NCBI GenBank assembly: GCA_018335585.1
Contig: JAGXRZ010000041.1
Span: 47,964-111,963 of the forward strand
DNA length: 64,000 nt
Reading direction: 5' to 3'
Origin: Selenomonadales bacterium
GTDB lineage: Bacteria; Bacillota; UBA994
Shown in pieces: positions 51,816-59,797 of the stretch. Within the stretch, counting starts at the first letter, position 1. Each line of letters starts with the position of its first letter. The position numbers and the translations under genes were made by a program. The notes under the pieces were generated by a model. It was not told the origin of the DNA and ran no database searches. It was given only the letters and a program-made list of their open reading frames with translations.

Positions 51816-52943
51816 GTGGCACACATCTTTAAATACCGGCTGAAAATTCTCCTATATGACAAAGTCACTATGTTTTGGACGCTTGTCTTCCCCATTGTGC
51901 TGGCGGGCCTGTTTTCGTTAGCTTTTTCGCGACTCGGTGAGGGCGAGCGACTTGCCGTTATCGATGTAGCCCTTGTGGAAAATAGCGAGAACGCGGCATT
52001 CGTCTCTGCAATTGAGGCACTGTCTGACGGCGAAAACAGGCTGTTTAACCTTACTCGCACCCCAAAGGATGAGGCGCTGCAGCTGCTCGCTGCAGGCAAA
52101 GTGCAGGGGATAATTACTACAGACACACCGCTGCTCCTTACAGTCAATCATAGCGGCATTGGGCCAAGTATCCTGAAGTTGTTCGTTGACAGCTACATGC
52201 AGAGCGCGGCAGCAGTTGGGCGCATTCTCGCTCATGACCCGACCGCAGGCAGCAGACTGACCGCCGTACTGGCCGAGACCCGCGATTTTTTAGCTGACCT
52301 CCCCCTTAATAAGCGCGGCACGCCTAACTTTATGTTGATTCCCTACCTGTCTTTGCTGGCCATGACCTGCCTCCTGGGAGGGCATGTAGGCATGGCAGAG
52401 ATCAATGCACTTGAGGCTAACCTTTCGCACCATGCTGCTCGAACCAGTCTGGCACCGCTACACAAGCTCAAAGTACTCGCCGCCGGCATGAGTGCAGCGC
52501 TATTGCTGCAGTTTAGCAAGCTGCTACTCTACTTTGCTTTCCTAGTCTACTTGCTGGGGCTAGACTTTGGCACACGCACCCCGTGGGTGGTAGGAACAAT
52601 CCTGCTGTGTAGCATGCTTAGCATTACCTTTGGCGCATTCGTTACCTCTTTAGTGAAGGGCAGTGTAGCCCTCAAAGAAGGCATTCTGCTGGGCGTAAGT
52701 TTGGCAGGTGCAAGTCTCGCGGGAATGAATGTCGCCGAACTGAAGTTTATTGTAGAAAGGCAAGCGCGCTGGCTCGCGCTAATCAACCCGGCACACCGCA
52801 TTACTGATGCGTTTTATGCACTTTACTACTTTGACACCTACGAGCGATTTATAGCCAGCACGCTAGGGATAGCAGTATTCATCTTGCTGTTTGCCGGCGG
52901 CACATATTATGTGGTAAGGAGGCGAGACTATGTCAGCCTTTAA
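51816..52943 (+). CDS. ABC-2-type permease, first subunit
   Basis: A 375-residue membrane protein with the ABC-2 layout: one N-terminal helix (~25-45), a large outside region (~50-175) and a block of five or six helices in the C-terminal half (~175-375). The start is a GTG at 51816 with AGGAGG. It overlaps the second permease gene by 14 bp. Such heterodimeric ABC-2 exporters move lipids, peptides or drugs out of the cell; the substrate is unknown. Confidence 0.85.
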   Translation: MAHIFKYRLKILLYDKVTMFWTLVFPIVLAGLFSLAFSRLGEGERLAVIDVALVENSENAAFVSAIEALSDGENRLFNLTRTPKDEALQLLAAGKVQGIITTDTPLLLTVNHSGIGPSILKLFVDSYMQSAAAVGRILAHDPTAGSRLTAVLAETRDFLADLPLNKRGTPNFMLIPYLSLLAMTCLLGGHVGMAEINALEANLSHHAARTSLAPLHKLKVLAAGMSAALLLQFSKLLLYFAFLVYLLGLDFGTRTPWVVGTILLCSMLSITFGAFVTSLVKGSVALKEGILLGVSLAGASLAGMNVAELKFIVERQARWLALINPAHRITDAFYALYYFDTYERFIASTLGIAVFILLFAGGTYYVVRRRDYVSL

Positions 52944-54105
52944 GGTTTGCCTAAAAATCGTCAGGAGTAACCTCCCCGGCATTTCCATCTATTTCGTGGT
53001 TTTTGTCGCTATCTCCCTAGTGATGACAATGATTTACCGCCCGCCGACGGTGAGCAGCACATTCGTCCCAGACAAAGTGAACATCGCTTTCTTTGCCGCC
53101 GAGGAAACCGCGTTGGTAGCCGGCTTGCGTGAGGCGTTAGCGCCGCAGGTGAACTTCGTAGAGCTTCCGGACGACACGCTTAGGCTACAAGAGGAGCTGT
53201 TCTACCGCAACATCCAATATATTCTGCGTGTGCCGGCCGGGTTTACCGCGTCCTTTCTGCAGAATGGCCCCTTGCGCCTGCAGCGGACAAGTGTAGAGGG
53301 TGCAGCCAGCGCGGTCTACCTCAATCTGCGCATCAACCGCTACTTAGGTATATTGCGCCTCTATGCCGACGCTGCCGGGGGGTTCGGGCTTGCGTTAGAG
53401 CAACAGGTAGCCTTTGCGCTCCAAGACTTATCGCAGTCTGCGGCGGTGCAGCTGACGTCGCCTACGGTAGCTACCCAAAGACGCGCGCGTCTGGGTATGT
53501 ACTTTAACTTTTTGCCCTACACGCTACTCTTCGTCATCACTATAGGCGTCGCGTCCATCTTTATCACTTTCGGTGGGGATAAAATAAAGCAACGCAACCA
53601 ATGCGGGCCGGTTAGCCCACGCATTATAAGCCTGCAGTGCTATCTCGCCTGCCTCGTCTTCGCACTAGCTAGCTGGGGTGTGTTGGTGGCAGTCAGCCTA
53701 GCATTTGGCAATCAAGACGTAGCCAGCCCGGCCACTTGGTTGTATCTTCTTAACTCGCTAGTCTTTACCCTTAGCGCTGCGGGACTGGCTTATCTGCTAG
53801 GCAATCTCACCCATAACAAGGAAGTAGTCTTGGCGGCGGCAAACATTGCTGCCTTGGGGACAAGTTTTATCAGCGGCGTGTTCGTGCCGCAAGAGTTTTT
53901 GGGGCCAACGGTTCTCAGAGTGGCAAGCTTTACCCCTACGTTTTGGTATGTGCGCGCCAACTCCATAATTGCGACCGTAACTACTTTTAGTGCCGCAACT
54001 TTATCGGGCTATCTATCTGCCCTAGCTGTGCAACTAGGCTTTGCCGCAGCCTTTGTCGTCATCGCCTTAGCCATCGAGAAGGGCAAGCGCGCGACTGCCC
54101 TATGA
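52930..54105 (+). CDS. ABC-2-type permease, second subunit
   Basis: A 391-residue partner of the preceding permease with the same topology: N-terminal helix (~20-38), outside domain (~45-190) and six helices from ~195 to the end. The ATG at 52930 lies inside the preceding gene, with AAGGAGG upstream, so the two are coupled. Last gene of the exporter operon; a terminator hairpin follows at 54140. Confidence 0.85.
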   Translation: MSAFKVCLKIVRSNLPGISIYFVVFVAISLVMTMIYRPPTVSSTFVPDKVNIAFFAAEETALVAGLREALAPQVNFVELPDDTLRLQEELFYRNIQYILRVPAGFTASFLQNGPLRLQRTSVEGAASAVYLNLRINRYLGILRLYADAAGGFGLALEQQVAFALQDLSQSAAVQLTSPTVATQRRARLGMYFNFLPYTLLFVITIGVASIFITFGGDKIKQRNQCGPVSPRIISLQCYLACLVFALASWGVLVAVSLAFGNQDVASPATWLYLLNSLVFTLSAAGLAYLLGNLTHNKEVVLAAANIAALGTSFISGVFVPQEFLGPTVLRVASFTPTFWYVRANSIIATVTTFSAATLSGYLSALAVQLGFAAAFVVIALAIEKGKRATAL

Positions 54106-54139
54106 GAGCATGATTCAACTATTGCTCCTAACAGGAAAC

Positions 54140-54173
54140 AAAGTCAACCTACAAGCGACTTGTAGTTAACTTT
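54140..54173. terminator. Bidirectional terminator-like hairpin
   Basis: Arms AAAGTCAACCTACAAG and CTTGTAGTTAACTTT pair with one mismatch and one bulge around a CGA loop. The stem lies between the convergent ABC exporter operon and the split nucleotidyltransferase gene and is followed by TT on the plus strand; it could serve both. Confidence 0.6.
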
Positions 54174-54208
54174 TGGGGTGACAAGTCAACTTTAATGAAA
54201 CACGGGCA

Positions 54209-54332
54209 CTAAAATGGCCTCTTAGCGTGAAACACCTGCACAAGTTCCCTGAACCATTCCTGTGCCAAGGCAACATTATGTTCAATATCTGCAAGGCAAG
54301 AGATTTTTGCAAACGACTCTAACCTCTCTGAA
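54209..54332 (-). pseudogene. 3' fragment of the IS21-split nucleotidyltransferase gene
   Basis: The minus strand from 54332 to a TAG at 54209 reads ...SERLESFAKISCLADIEHN and on to AKRPF-stop in the frame needed to continue the gene broken at 56886. Together 674 and 124 bases make exactly 266 codons from 57559 (263 from the preferred start), with no base lost or gained. Confidence 0.8.
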
Positions 54333-54402
54333 TGACAATCGAAAAGTGAGCCACGTGATAGTCGAGAATTGAGCCACTAGTGATAATCGAGAATTGAGCC
54401 AC
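54333..54402. repeat. IS21 end with three 22-bp repeats
   Basis: Units at 54333-54354, 54356-54377 and 54381-54402, of the form TG-N2-AATCGAGAATTGAGCCAC; the outermost has AAAAG in place of GAATT. These are probable IstA-binding sites. Confidence 0.85.
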
Positions 54403-54482
54403 CAATGGGAAGCAATGGTGTTAACATATGGGTGTTTCCCTCGTTCGCCTCCTGTAGTGGGATAGGGTAACTGGTGCTTCTC

Positions 54483-54512
54483 TTCCCTTCCCCCCTATAG
54501 GGGGGAAGGGAA
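54483..54512. terminator. Perfect 13-bp hairpin downstream of istB
   Basis: TTCCCTTCCCCCC / GGGGGGAAGGGAA with a TATA loop, 30 bases beyond the istB stop. No T run follows on the minus strand. It may insulate the element from transcription or terminate istAB. Confidence 0.6.
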
Positions 54513-54541
54513 ATAATGTAAAGAATGTTTTGAGGTTCTAA

Positions 54542-55300
54542 TTAGCCGATAAAATTTTGTGCGTTAGCCACTCGTTGCTTTAGTCTGTAGGAGGATGCGT
54601 TGGTGTCGATGATATGCGATTTGTGCGTAAGGCGATCTACCGTAGCCGCCGTGAGCATTGGTTCCCCGAATATTTCTGTCCACTGTGAAAAAGCGAGGTT
54701 TGTGGTAATAATTGTACTACCGCGTTCGTGGCGAGATGACAACGCCTGAAATAACATCTCGGCACTTCCCCGATTGAACGTGAGATACGATAGTTCATCA
54801 AGGATTAAGAGCTGTACCTGTAAGAGCTGTTTCTCCATGCGAGTTAGGCGCTTGTGTTCCTTGGCCTCAATCAGTTCGTTAACTAGCGCCGCAGCTGTGT
54901 AGAACCGCACCCGATACCCTTTATTGCAGGCCATCAGGCCTAGCCCTATGGCAAGATGCGTTTTCCCCGTGCCGGGGTTGCCTATGAAGACAATGTTCTC
55001 GCGGTTTTCTATAAAGGTGCACTCAGCAAGATGCCAGATTAGGGCCGGGTCGAGTTTCGGCAAATTGCCAAACTCGAAGGTGTCGAGGGCTTTGGCTAGT
55101 GGAAGCTTGGCTTGACGGATGCGTTGCTTGCGTTGGTTTTCCTGGCGGTTAGCTAGCTCGGCCTTCATCATGCGCAGGAGGAATTCTTCATAGCCGAAGT
55201 GTCCCTGCTCAGCCTCACGTACTATTTGCGGGTACCGCGTAAAGGTCGGGAGCCTAAGTTCCTTGGCGTAGATGGGGATGAGGCTCTTATACTCAGTCAT
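54542..55300 (-). CDS. istB: IstB, IS21 helper ATPase
   Basis: DnaA-like AAA+ ATPase of 252 residues that selects targets for the IS21 transposase. Walker A is FIGNPGTGKTHLAIGLG (~residue 102), Walker B QLLILDELSYL (~163), followed by TIITTNLAFSQW (~203) and TVDRLTHKSHII near the end. The ATG at 55300 overlaps the istA stop by eight bases; an upstream in-frame start lacks a ribosome site. Confidence 0.95.
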   Translation of the reverse strand: MTEYKSLIPIYAKELRLPTFTRYPQIVREAEQGHFGYEEFLLRMMKAELANRQENQRKQRIRQAKLPLAKALDTFEFGNLPKLDPALIWHLAECTFIENRENIVFIGNPGTGKTHLAIGLGLMACNKGYRVRFYTAAALVNELIEAKEHKRLTRMEKQLLQVQLLILDELSYLTFNRGSAEMLFQALSSRHERGSTIITTNLAFSQWTEIFGEPMLTAATVDRLTHKSHIIDTNASSYRLKQRVANAQNFIG

Positions 55301-56762
55301 TATTGGCCACCTCCGCCAAGAGGACGTCGTAGGACGCAAGGTTTACGGCCTTAACGACAGGAAACTTCGGGTCTACCTTGATAGGCTCATGTACAGGCAG
55401 ATGGGGGGCCTGCGCCTGCAATAAGTAGAGGCGGGCTGCTTCAAAGCTGTACTGTCCATGTTGTGAAGCCTCTGCAACAGCGTTAACGACAGCTTCCTGC
55501 CCATAGTCTACCGCCAGCTTGAGCACGGCCACGTAGTCCTTATCTGTAAGCTTGGTGCCATATGCCTGTATGCGCTGATCTATGGTTTGCTTCACCGGCG
55601 CCGCGTCCCTTACCGCCCGGCTCTTCTTTTCTAGGACGGGTATGTAGTGCTCAATTTTGTAGGTTACACTGCTCTGCGTATACGAACGCTTGTGCATGGC
55701 CACCTGCTCGTGCTTGTACCACACTTCAATACGCAGACTATAGGCTCTAACGGTGACTTCTAAGCCAGCGAATTTGGCGGGAACGGAGTAGTAGCTGTTG
55801 TCGTAGCGCACAAGAGAGCTGCTGCTGGCTTTGGCCGTGACTACCGCTGCGGGGTCGAACGCTCGCTTGGGTAGCGGGGTCATGTGTCTCTGTTCCTCGC
55901 TGAGTAGGTCGCCAACCTTGCCTGCTCGACCGTCAATCTTATGGTCAAGATAGCGGAGGCAGTAGTCGTATAACAAGGCATTTAGCTCTTCAAACCCCGT
56001 TACGCGGGGGACAGGCACCATTGCGTTTCTCCGGCACAGTGCAACTAAGTTCTCCACAAGACCTTTCTCATTACCCTTGCCGGGGTTACAGAACCTCGCG
56101 CTAATGACATAATGGGCCATAAGAAGCTTAAAGGGCGTCTGCTGCTCCTTGACGTGCTTACCCCAGCCTTCCTTGACGGCGGTGCGTAAGTTGTCGTAGA
56201 TCATCGTCTTTGGCACGCCACCGAAAAACTCAAACGCTTGGATGTGCCCTTCAAAGAACGACTCGTACCGCTGTGTTGGAAAGGCCATAACGAATATCCC
56301 GCCACTGTGGCAGAGGCGCACACAGAAGAGCTCGACCCTAGTCCTTACGTCGCCAAAATACACATAGGCTGTGCCCCAGTCTACTTGCCCAGCTGCTCCT
56401 GGGTCAAACTGCAGCGGTATATGCACTTGAATTGTTCCCCTTAGTTCGCGCACCAGAGCGCGGACGGTAGAGTCTCCTCCGGTAAAGCCGTGCTCTTTGC
56501 ACAGGCGCTCATAGATGCGTTTGGCAGTGTGCGTCTGTTTGGACGGTGCGGCTTGATCCTCGGCGAGAATCTCTAAGATTAGCTCTCTAATGGGTCCGGT
56601 TACGGGTGACGCCCTTACCAAGGGTTCGCGTTGCCTAGGGATCACTTCTCCGTCACGGTACTTAGCGACAGTGTTCCTTGACACCCTTAAAAGCCTAGCG
56701 ATGCTACGTTCCGACAGCCCTTTCTCCGCGCACAACTTTCTGATACTCTCGTATTGAACCAC
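55293..56762 (-). CDS. istA: IstA, IS21 DDE transposase
   Basis: Transposase of 489 residues. An N-terminal HTH (LSERSIARLLRVSRNTVAKY, ~residues 16-35) is followed by the DDE core: D in GAAGQVDWGTAYV (~126), D in KTMIYDNLRTAVKEG (~188) and E in GNEKGLVENLVALCRR (~232). The C-terminal beta-barrel has NSYYSVPAKFAG. The GTG at 56762 is preferred because AAGGAG is eight bases upstream; a GTG three codons earlier overlaps it. Confidence 0.94.
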   Translation of the reverse strand: MVQYESIRKLCAEKGLSERSIARLLRVSRNTVAKYRDGEVIPRQREPLVRASPVTGPIRELILEILAEDQAAPSKQTHTAKRIYERLCKEHGFTGGDSTVRALVRELRGTIQVHIPLQFDPGAAGQVDWGTAYVYFGDVRTRVELFCVRLCHSGGIFVMAFPTQRYESFFEGHIQAFEFFGGVPKTMIYDNLRTAVKEGWGKHVKEQQTPFKLLMAHYVISARFCNPGKGNEKGLVENLVALCRRNAMVPVPRVTGFEELNALLYDYCLRYLDHKIDGRAGKVGDLLSEEQRHMTPLPKRAFDPAAVVTAKASSSSLVRYDNSYYSVPAKFAGLEVTVRAYSLRIEVWYKHEQVAMHKRSYTQSSVTYKIEHYIPVLEKKSRAVRDAAPVKQTIDQRIQAYGTKLTDKDYVAVLKLAVDYGQEAVVNAVAEASQHGQYSFEAARLYLLQAQAPHLPVHEPIKVDPKFPVVKAVNLASYDVLLAEVANND

Positions 56763-56829
56763 TTCGATCACTCCTTATTCCCCCCTGTGCTCAGTTTCGC
56801 AACCTAAGCATACAGGGTTATTGGTCGGA

Positions 56830-56885
56830 GTGGCTCACTTTTCAATTAGCACGAGTGGCGTTTTTGGCTCAATTCTAGATTAGCA
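56830..56885. repeat. IS21 end with two 22-bp repeats
   Basis: Inverted relative to the other end: units at 56864-56885 and 56830-56851, reading TGCTAATCTAGAATTGAGCC and TGCTAATTGAAAAGTGAGCC inward. They match the left-end units and define the boundary TG...CA. Confidence 0.85.
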
Positions 56886-57550
56886 TATACAGACCTTCCT
56901 AACTCTGGCTCGGTAATGTGCTGAGAAATGTTCACCAGATAGTTATTAGGGTGGTAAGGCGTATAGATTAGACGTAGCAGGGTGACAAGCGGCATAAGCA
57001 CGTACTTGTTATAGTATGCGTACGCTTCAAGATAGTTGCCACGGTACACATGCTTCAACACCCTTGCATGTTGGGTGTAAAGGTGAAGGCACTCCTCCAG
57101 ACAGGCTAGATTCATGGCCATGTAGTCTTGGCTATTTGCCTCCTTGTACCTTATGATGTCGCCCTTGTCAAAGATGACCCGGGCGACTTCGACCTTATCT
57201 TCCCTTATAAAAACAGTCTCATCTTTCGGCCTGCTGTGAAGCTGCCACACAAAGTCGATAGCGAGGTGCCCATCTACGCCTCGGAGGTGATAAATCCGTT
57301 GCCTTAGCTTCGCATGTTGATGCTTGACAACGTACTTGTATTCCACCGCCCCGAGACCAGAAAGCAGCCGTTCGACACTTTCAATCGCCTGCGTCTCGAA
57401 CTCGTCGAGAATGTCTATGCAAATATCAAGATCGGAGTAACAGTCTAGGCGACCTGTGGCATCGGCACCTTCGACCCACATGGCGTTCACATAGTGCAAC
57501 GGCTCAAGCCCTGCCCTAAGCTGTTCCATGACATCTTCACGTGTTATCAC
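56886..57550 (-). pseudogene. 5' part of a nucleotidyltransferase gene truncated by IS21
   Basis: N-terminal ~221 residues of a small-molecule nucleotidyltransferase. The Pol-beta-type motif is visible: WVEGADATGRLDCYSDLDICIDI (cited by the DLDICID pair near residue 40), with a further Asp in HLAIDFVWQLHSRP (~95). Family members adenylylate lincosamides or aminoglycosides, or are of unknown role. The frame runs 12 residues into the IS before a stop; the missing end is at 54209-54332. GTG at 57550 with AAGAGGTGAT upstream. Restored length would be about 262 residues. The truncated product lacks the last ~41 residues and may be inactive. Confidence 0.82.
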
Positions 57551-57587
57551 TGCGATCACCTCTTGGGTACATCTCTGATTTCAAAGT

Positions 57588-58304
57588 TTAGAGGATAAAG
57601 GAAAGGATGATCCCGACACCCACCATGACTACGTTGGTGTAGCTGTGCATAATCATAGGGTAATACATGCTCTCGGTTTTTTCGTAGCAATCGCCGTAGA
57701 TTACGCCTAAGGCGATAGCGTAGAGAACCTGGGGCATTTGGTAACTGACCGTAAAGGGGGCAAAGCTAATTCTCATGTGGGCTAGCCCGAAAATAACCGC
57801 GGCAATGATATTTGCGGAGCTGACTTTACCCATGAAGACCCTTCCTTTAATTGCCAGTGCAATCATGGTCATTGCAAAGGCACGGAAAATCAGTTCTTCC
57901 GATGGGCCGGATAGCAACAATTGAAAGACAAGCTGTCCCAAAATGTTAGTAGTCGTCAATGGGTACCCAAAAGGTTGGTAAGCTCCAGTAAGCACAAAAA
58001 TTGTATACATTACTGCGGTGTAGACACCAAAAATAACACTAAATACAAACAGATATCTCAGCCCAGACTCCTTGTTGCCCCACGTGAAGCCAAATTTAAG
58101 TGATCGAACTCGGCCTAGCCAGGCCATAAAGATGAGGAAAACCACTGCCTGGAAAGAGTGGCGAACAGAAACCCAAGCAAAGGTCCTATCCGGGTCTATG
58201 GAGCTGTAGTCAAAAAGGCCTGCTACGACACCGGCTAATCTAGGTACAGCCAAAAGAAACGTTGCCAGGAACAAAACCCAAAGAAGGTTTTTCAGTAACC
58301 TCAT
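57588..58304 (-). CDS. CPBP-family intramembrane metalloprotease
   Basis: A 238-residue membrane protein with about seven or eight helices. The CPBP (Abi/Rce1-type) motifs are complete: SEELIFRAF near residue 140 (EExxxR), IFGLAHM near 177 (FxxxH) and MIMHSYTNV near 223 (HxxxN). Bacterial members process or protect against peptides, including bacteriocins. ATG at 58304 with AAGGAG; an ATG 12 codons upstream has none. It follows the radical SAM gene region on the same strand and might act on a peptide product, but no precursor peptide was found. Confidence 0.87.
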   Translation of the reverse strand: MRLLKNLLWVLFLATFLLAVPRLAGVVAGLFDYSSIDPDRTFAWVSVRHSFQAVVFLIFMAWLGRVRSLKFGFTWGNKESGLRYLFVFSVIFGVYTAVMYTIFVLTGAYQPFGYPLTTTNILGQLVFQLLLSGPSEELIFRAFAMTMIALAIKGRVFMGKVSSANIIAAVIFGLAHMRISFAPFTVSYQMPQVLYAIALGVIYGDCYEKTESMYYPMIMHSYTNVVMVGVGIILSFIL

Positions 58305-58349
58305 CAAATCGACTCCTTCATGCCGTTTTCTAAGCGTCAAAGCAGGCTA

Positions 58350-58550
58350 CGGCTGCTCTACTAACTTGCAGTTAAACGGAGCTTTTGGCTGAACTAGCAC
58401 TACGTTAATATGGTTTTGCGTGGCCACGAATACCACCTGGGCGGACTCGAAATCAGTGTTCTCAAGAATGTCGCGAGAAAACACAGGTCTCGTAAATCCA
58501 GCAGACGCAACTATACCCGCGAGGTCTTCCTCTAGATTTGTGGAAGAACA
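58350..58550 (-). other. 67-codon in-frame extension beyond the UAG of the radical SAM gene
   Basis: Directly after the amber stop (58551-58553) the same frame stays open for 67 sense codons to a TAG at 58347. The sequence looks like protein: hydrophobic and acidic residues alternate (NLEEDLAGIVASAGF, ENTDFESAQVVFVATQNHIN, VLVQPKAPFNCKLVEQP) and there is no ribosome site or ATG for independent translation. It may be the original C-terminus cut off by a nonsense mutation, or be reached by UAG readthrough. Confidence 0.55.
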
Positions 58551-59675
58551 CTAGTAGACCAGTTCGCCTGGTCTGTACCCGGGGGGTAGCAGTTCTTCGA
58601 CAAGGAAGCGAAAGTTGCTGTCGCGCAGGACTGGCAAAAAGGCCTCAAAGGGGAGACGGGGGAATTCGCACGCGTAGTTGCTCGAGCCAAACCACAACCC
58701 CTGTTTGTTGCCTAGATTGAGGCCTCTCGCGAACTTGGTGTAATTTGAGCAATCGTGAACTGCTAAATCCCAGTTTTCATCGGCCGCCGCTTTCATAAAT
58801 TTAAGAGTCAGCTCGCGGCTCCAGATAGGTGAGATATAACCCTGTCGGCACATATACATGTTCTCGCCATAGAAGTTGTCTATGTTGTTTTCGTTGACGT
58901 GTAGCTCGGCGCAATTGATAAAGTCTAGCCCGGTCGCCATAATCTCCTTCTTTTTCTCGGCAAACTGCGCAAAGAACTGCGGCGTCATCGGTGTTTCGAT
59001 TCCCACGCGCGGTATAGAGTCCTTAGCATAACGCATGTTAGCAATAACGTGATCCGCACAGCTTGATGCCCCTAGGTTAAAGCGTATTTCGTTGAGTCCC
59101 GCGTCACCTAAGCCCCTTAGGCTCGCGGCACTAGCTAAGGTGCCATTAGTGTACATATGTTGATGAATGCCGGCTACACTAAACTTCTTGATTACCGGCA
59201 GATAGGTTTCAATTTCCAAAAAGGGCTCGAGGTAGACATAGGCAATGCCCGTGGGCTTCGTGTGAATGGCTAGCAACAAGTCGAGATCCTGCACATAGAA
59301 CTTAGTGCCGCCAATCTCCCACATGCCACCTCCTACCGGAGAAATGTCGTCGAGCTGCCCATAGTTGTAACAAAAATTGCACTCTAAATTACATCTATTG
59401 GTTTTCCTGACTGCGCTTAGGCCGGTGCCTAAGAGGCAGGAACGACAGCCCTGCGGAAACTTCTCCTCGGGCCCCACGTACAGCGTTCTGTTGTGAAGCG
59501 TCTTCAGCCCGCTTATCTGCGACAGCAGTTCTTCATTTCTCTTGTCTACGACAGCTTCAATCTGAGCTAGTGTTCCGTAAGCAATCTCTTGCTGTTTGGC
59601 GCCTAGCTCTTCCTCCTCCGGCAAAACGGCGAAAAATTCGAACCATGCCAAAGCATCCTGCTTAGAAATCTTCAT
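58551..59675 (-). CDS. Radical SAM protein (C-terminus possibly beyond an in-frame UAG)
   Basis: Iron-sulfur SAM enzyme of 374 residues. The radical-SAM cluster motif CxxxCxxC is NRCNLECNFCYNYG (~residue 78), preceded by an extra cysteine pair GCRSCLLGTG (~58), and further cysteines occur late (CRQGY, HDCSNY, YACEF), which could bind auxiliary clusters. The barrel segments GIAYVYLEPFLE, HQHMYTNGTL and EIRFNLGAS are typical. ATG at 59675 with GGGAGGT. The specific reaction is not recognised. The TAG stop is followed in frame by 67 coding-like codons (58350-58550), so the true protein could be about 442 residues. Confidence 0.85.
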   Translation of the reverse strand: MKISKQDALAWFEFFAVLPEEEELGAKQQEIAYGTLAQIEAVVDKRNEELLSQISGLKTLHNRTLYVGPEEKFPQGCRSCLLGTGLSAVRKTNRCNLECNFCYNYGQLDDISPVGGGMWEIGGTKFYVQDLDLLLAIHTKPTGIAYVYLEPFLEIETYLPVIKKFSVAGIHQHMYTNGTLASAASLRGLGDAGLNEIRFNLGASSCADHVIANMRYAKDSIPRVGIETPMTPQFFAQFAEKKKEIMATGLDFINCAELHVNENNIDNFYGENMYMCRQGYISPIWSRELTLKFMKAAADENWDLAVHDCSNYTKFARGLNLGNKQGLWFGSSNYACEFPRLPFEAFLPVLRDSNFRFLVEELLPPGYRPGELVY

Positions 59676-59730
59676 GCAGCACCTCCCTCTGCCACAATAG
59701 CAAAAGTCATGCGCTTCTACAATGCTCACG

Positions 59731-59760
59731 CACTGCCTTGGCTAGGCAGTGTTTTTGTGT
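59731..59760 (+). terminator. Rho-independent terminator on the plus strand, upstream of the hydrolase
   Basis: CACTGCCT / AGGCAGTG stem with a five-base loop followed by TTTTTGTGTT. It lies between divergent genes, so on the plus strand it precedes the hydrolase gene; it may stop antisense transcripts or attenuate the hydrolase leader. Confidence 0.6.
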
Positions 59761-59797
59761 TAAAACTGAATAGACCGAAAATGTTAGGGGTGTGTAT

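Larger units (their letters stand above)
54333..56885 (-). mobile_element. IS21-family insertion sequence (2,553 bp) inside a nucleotidyltransferase gene
   Basis: Carries istA and istB in the usual overlapping order. The ends start TG and finish CA and contain repeated 22-bp transposase-binding units, three at one end and two at the other, as is characteristic of IS21 elements. No target duplication is seen: the outer bases (CTGAA and TATAC) differ and rejoin precisely in frame. Both ORFs look intact. It splits the nucleotidyltransferase gene at 56886/54332. Confidence 0.9.
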
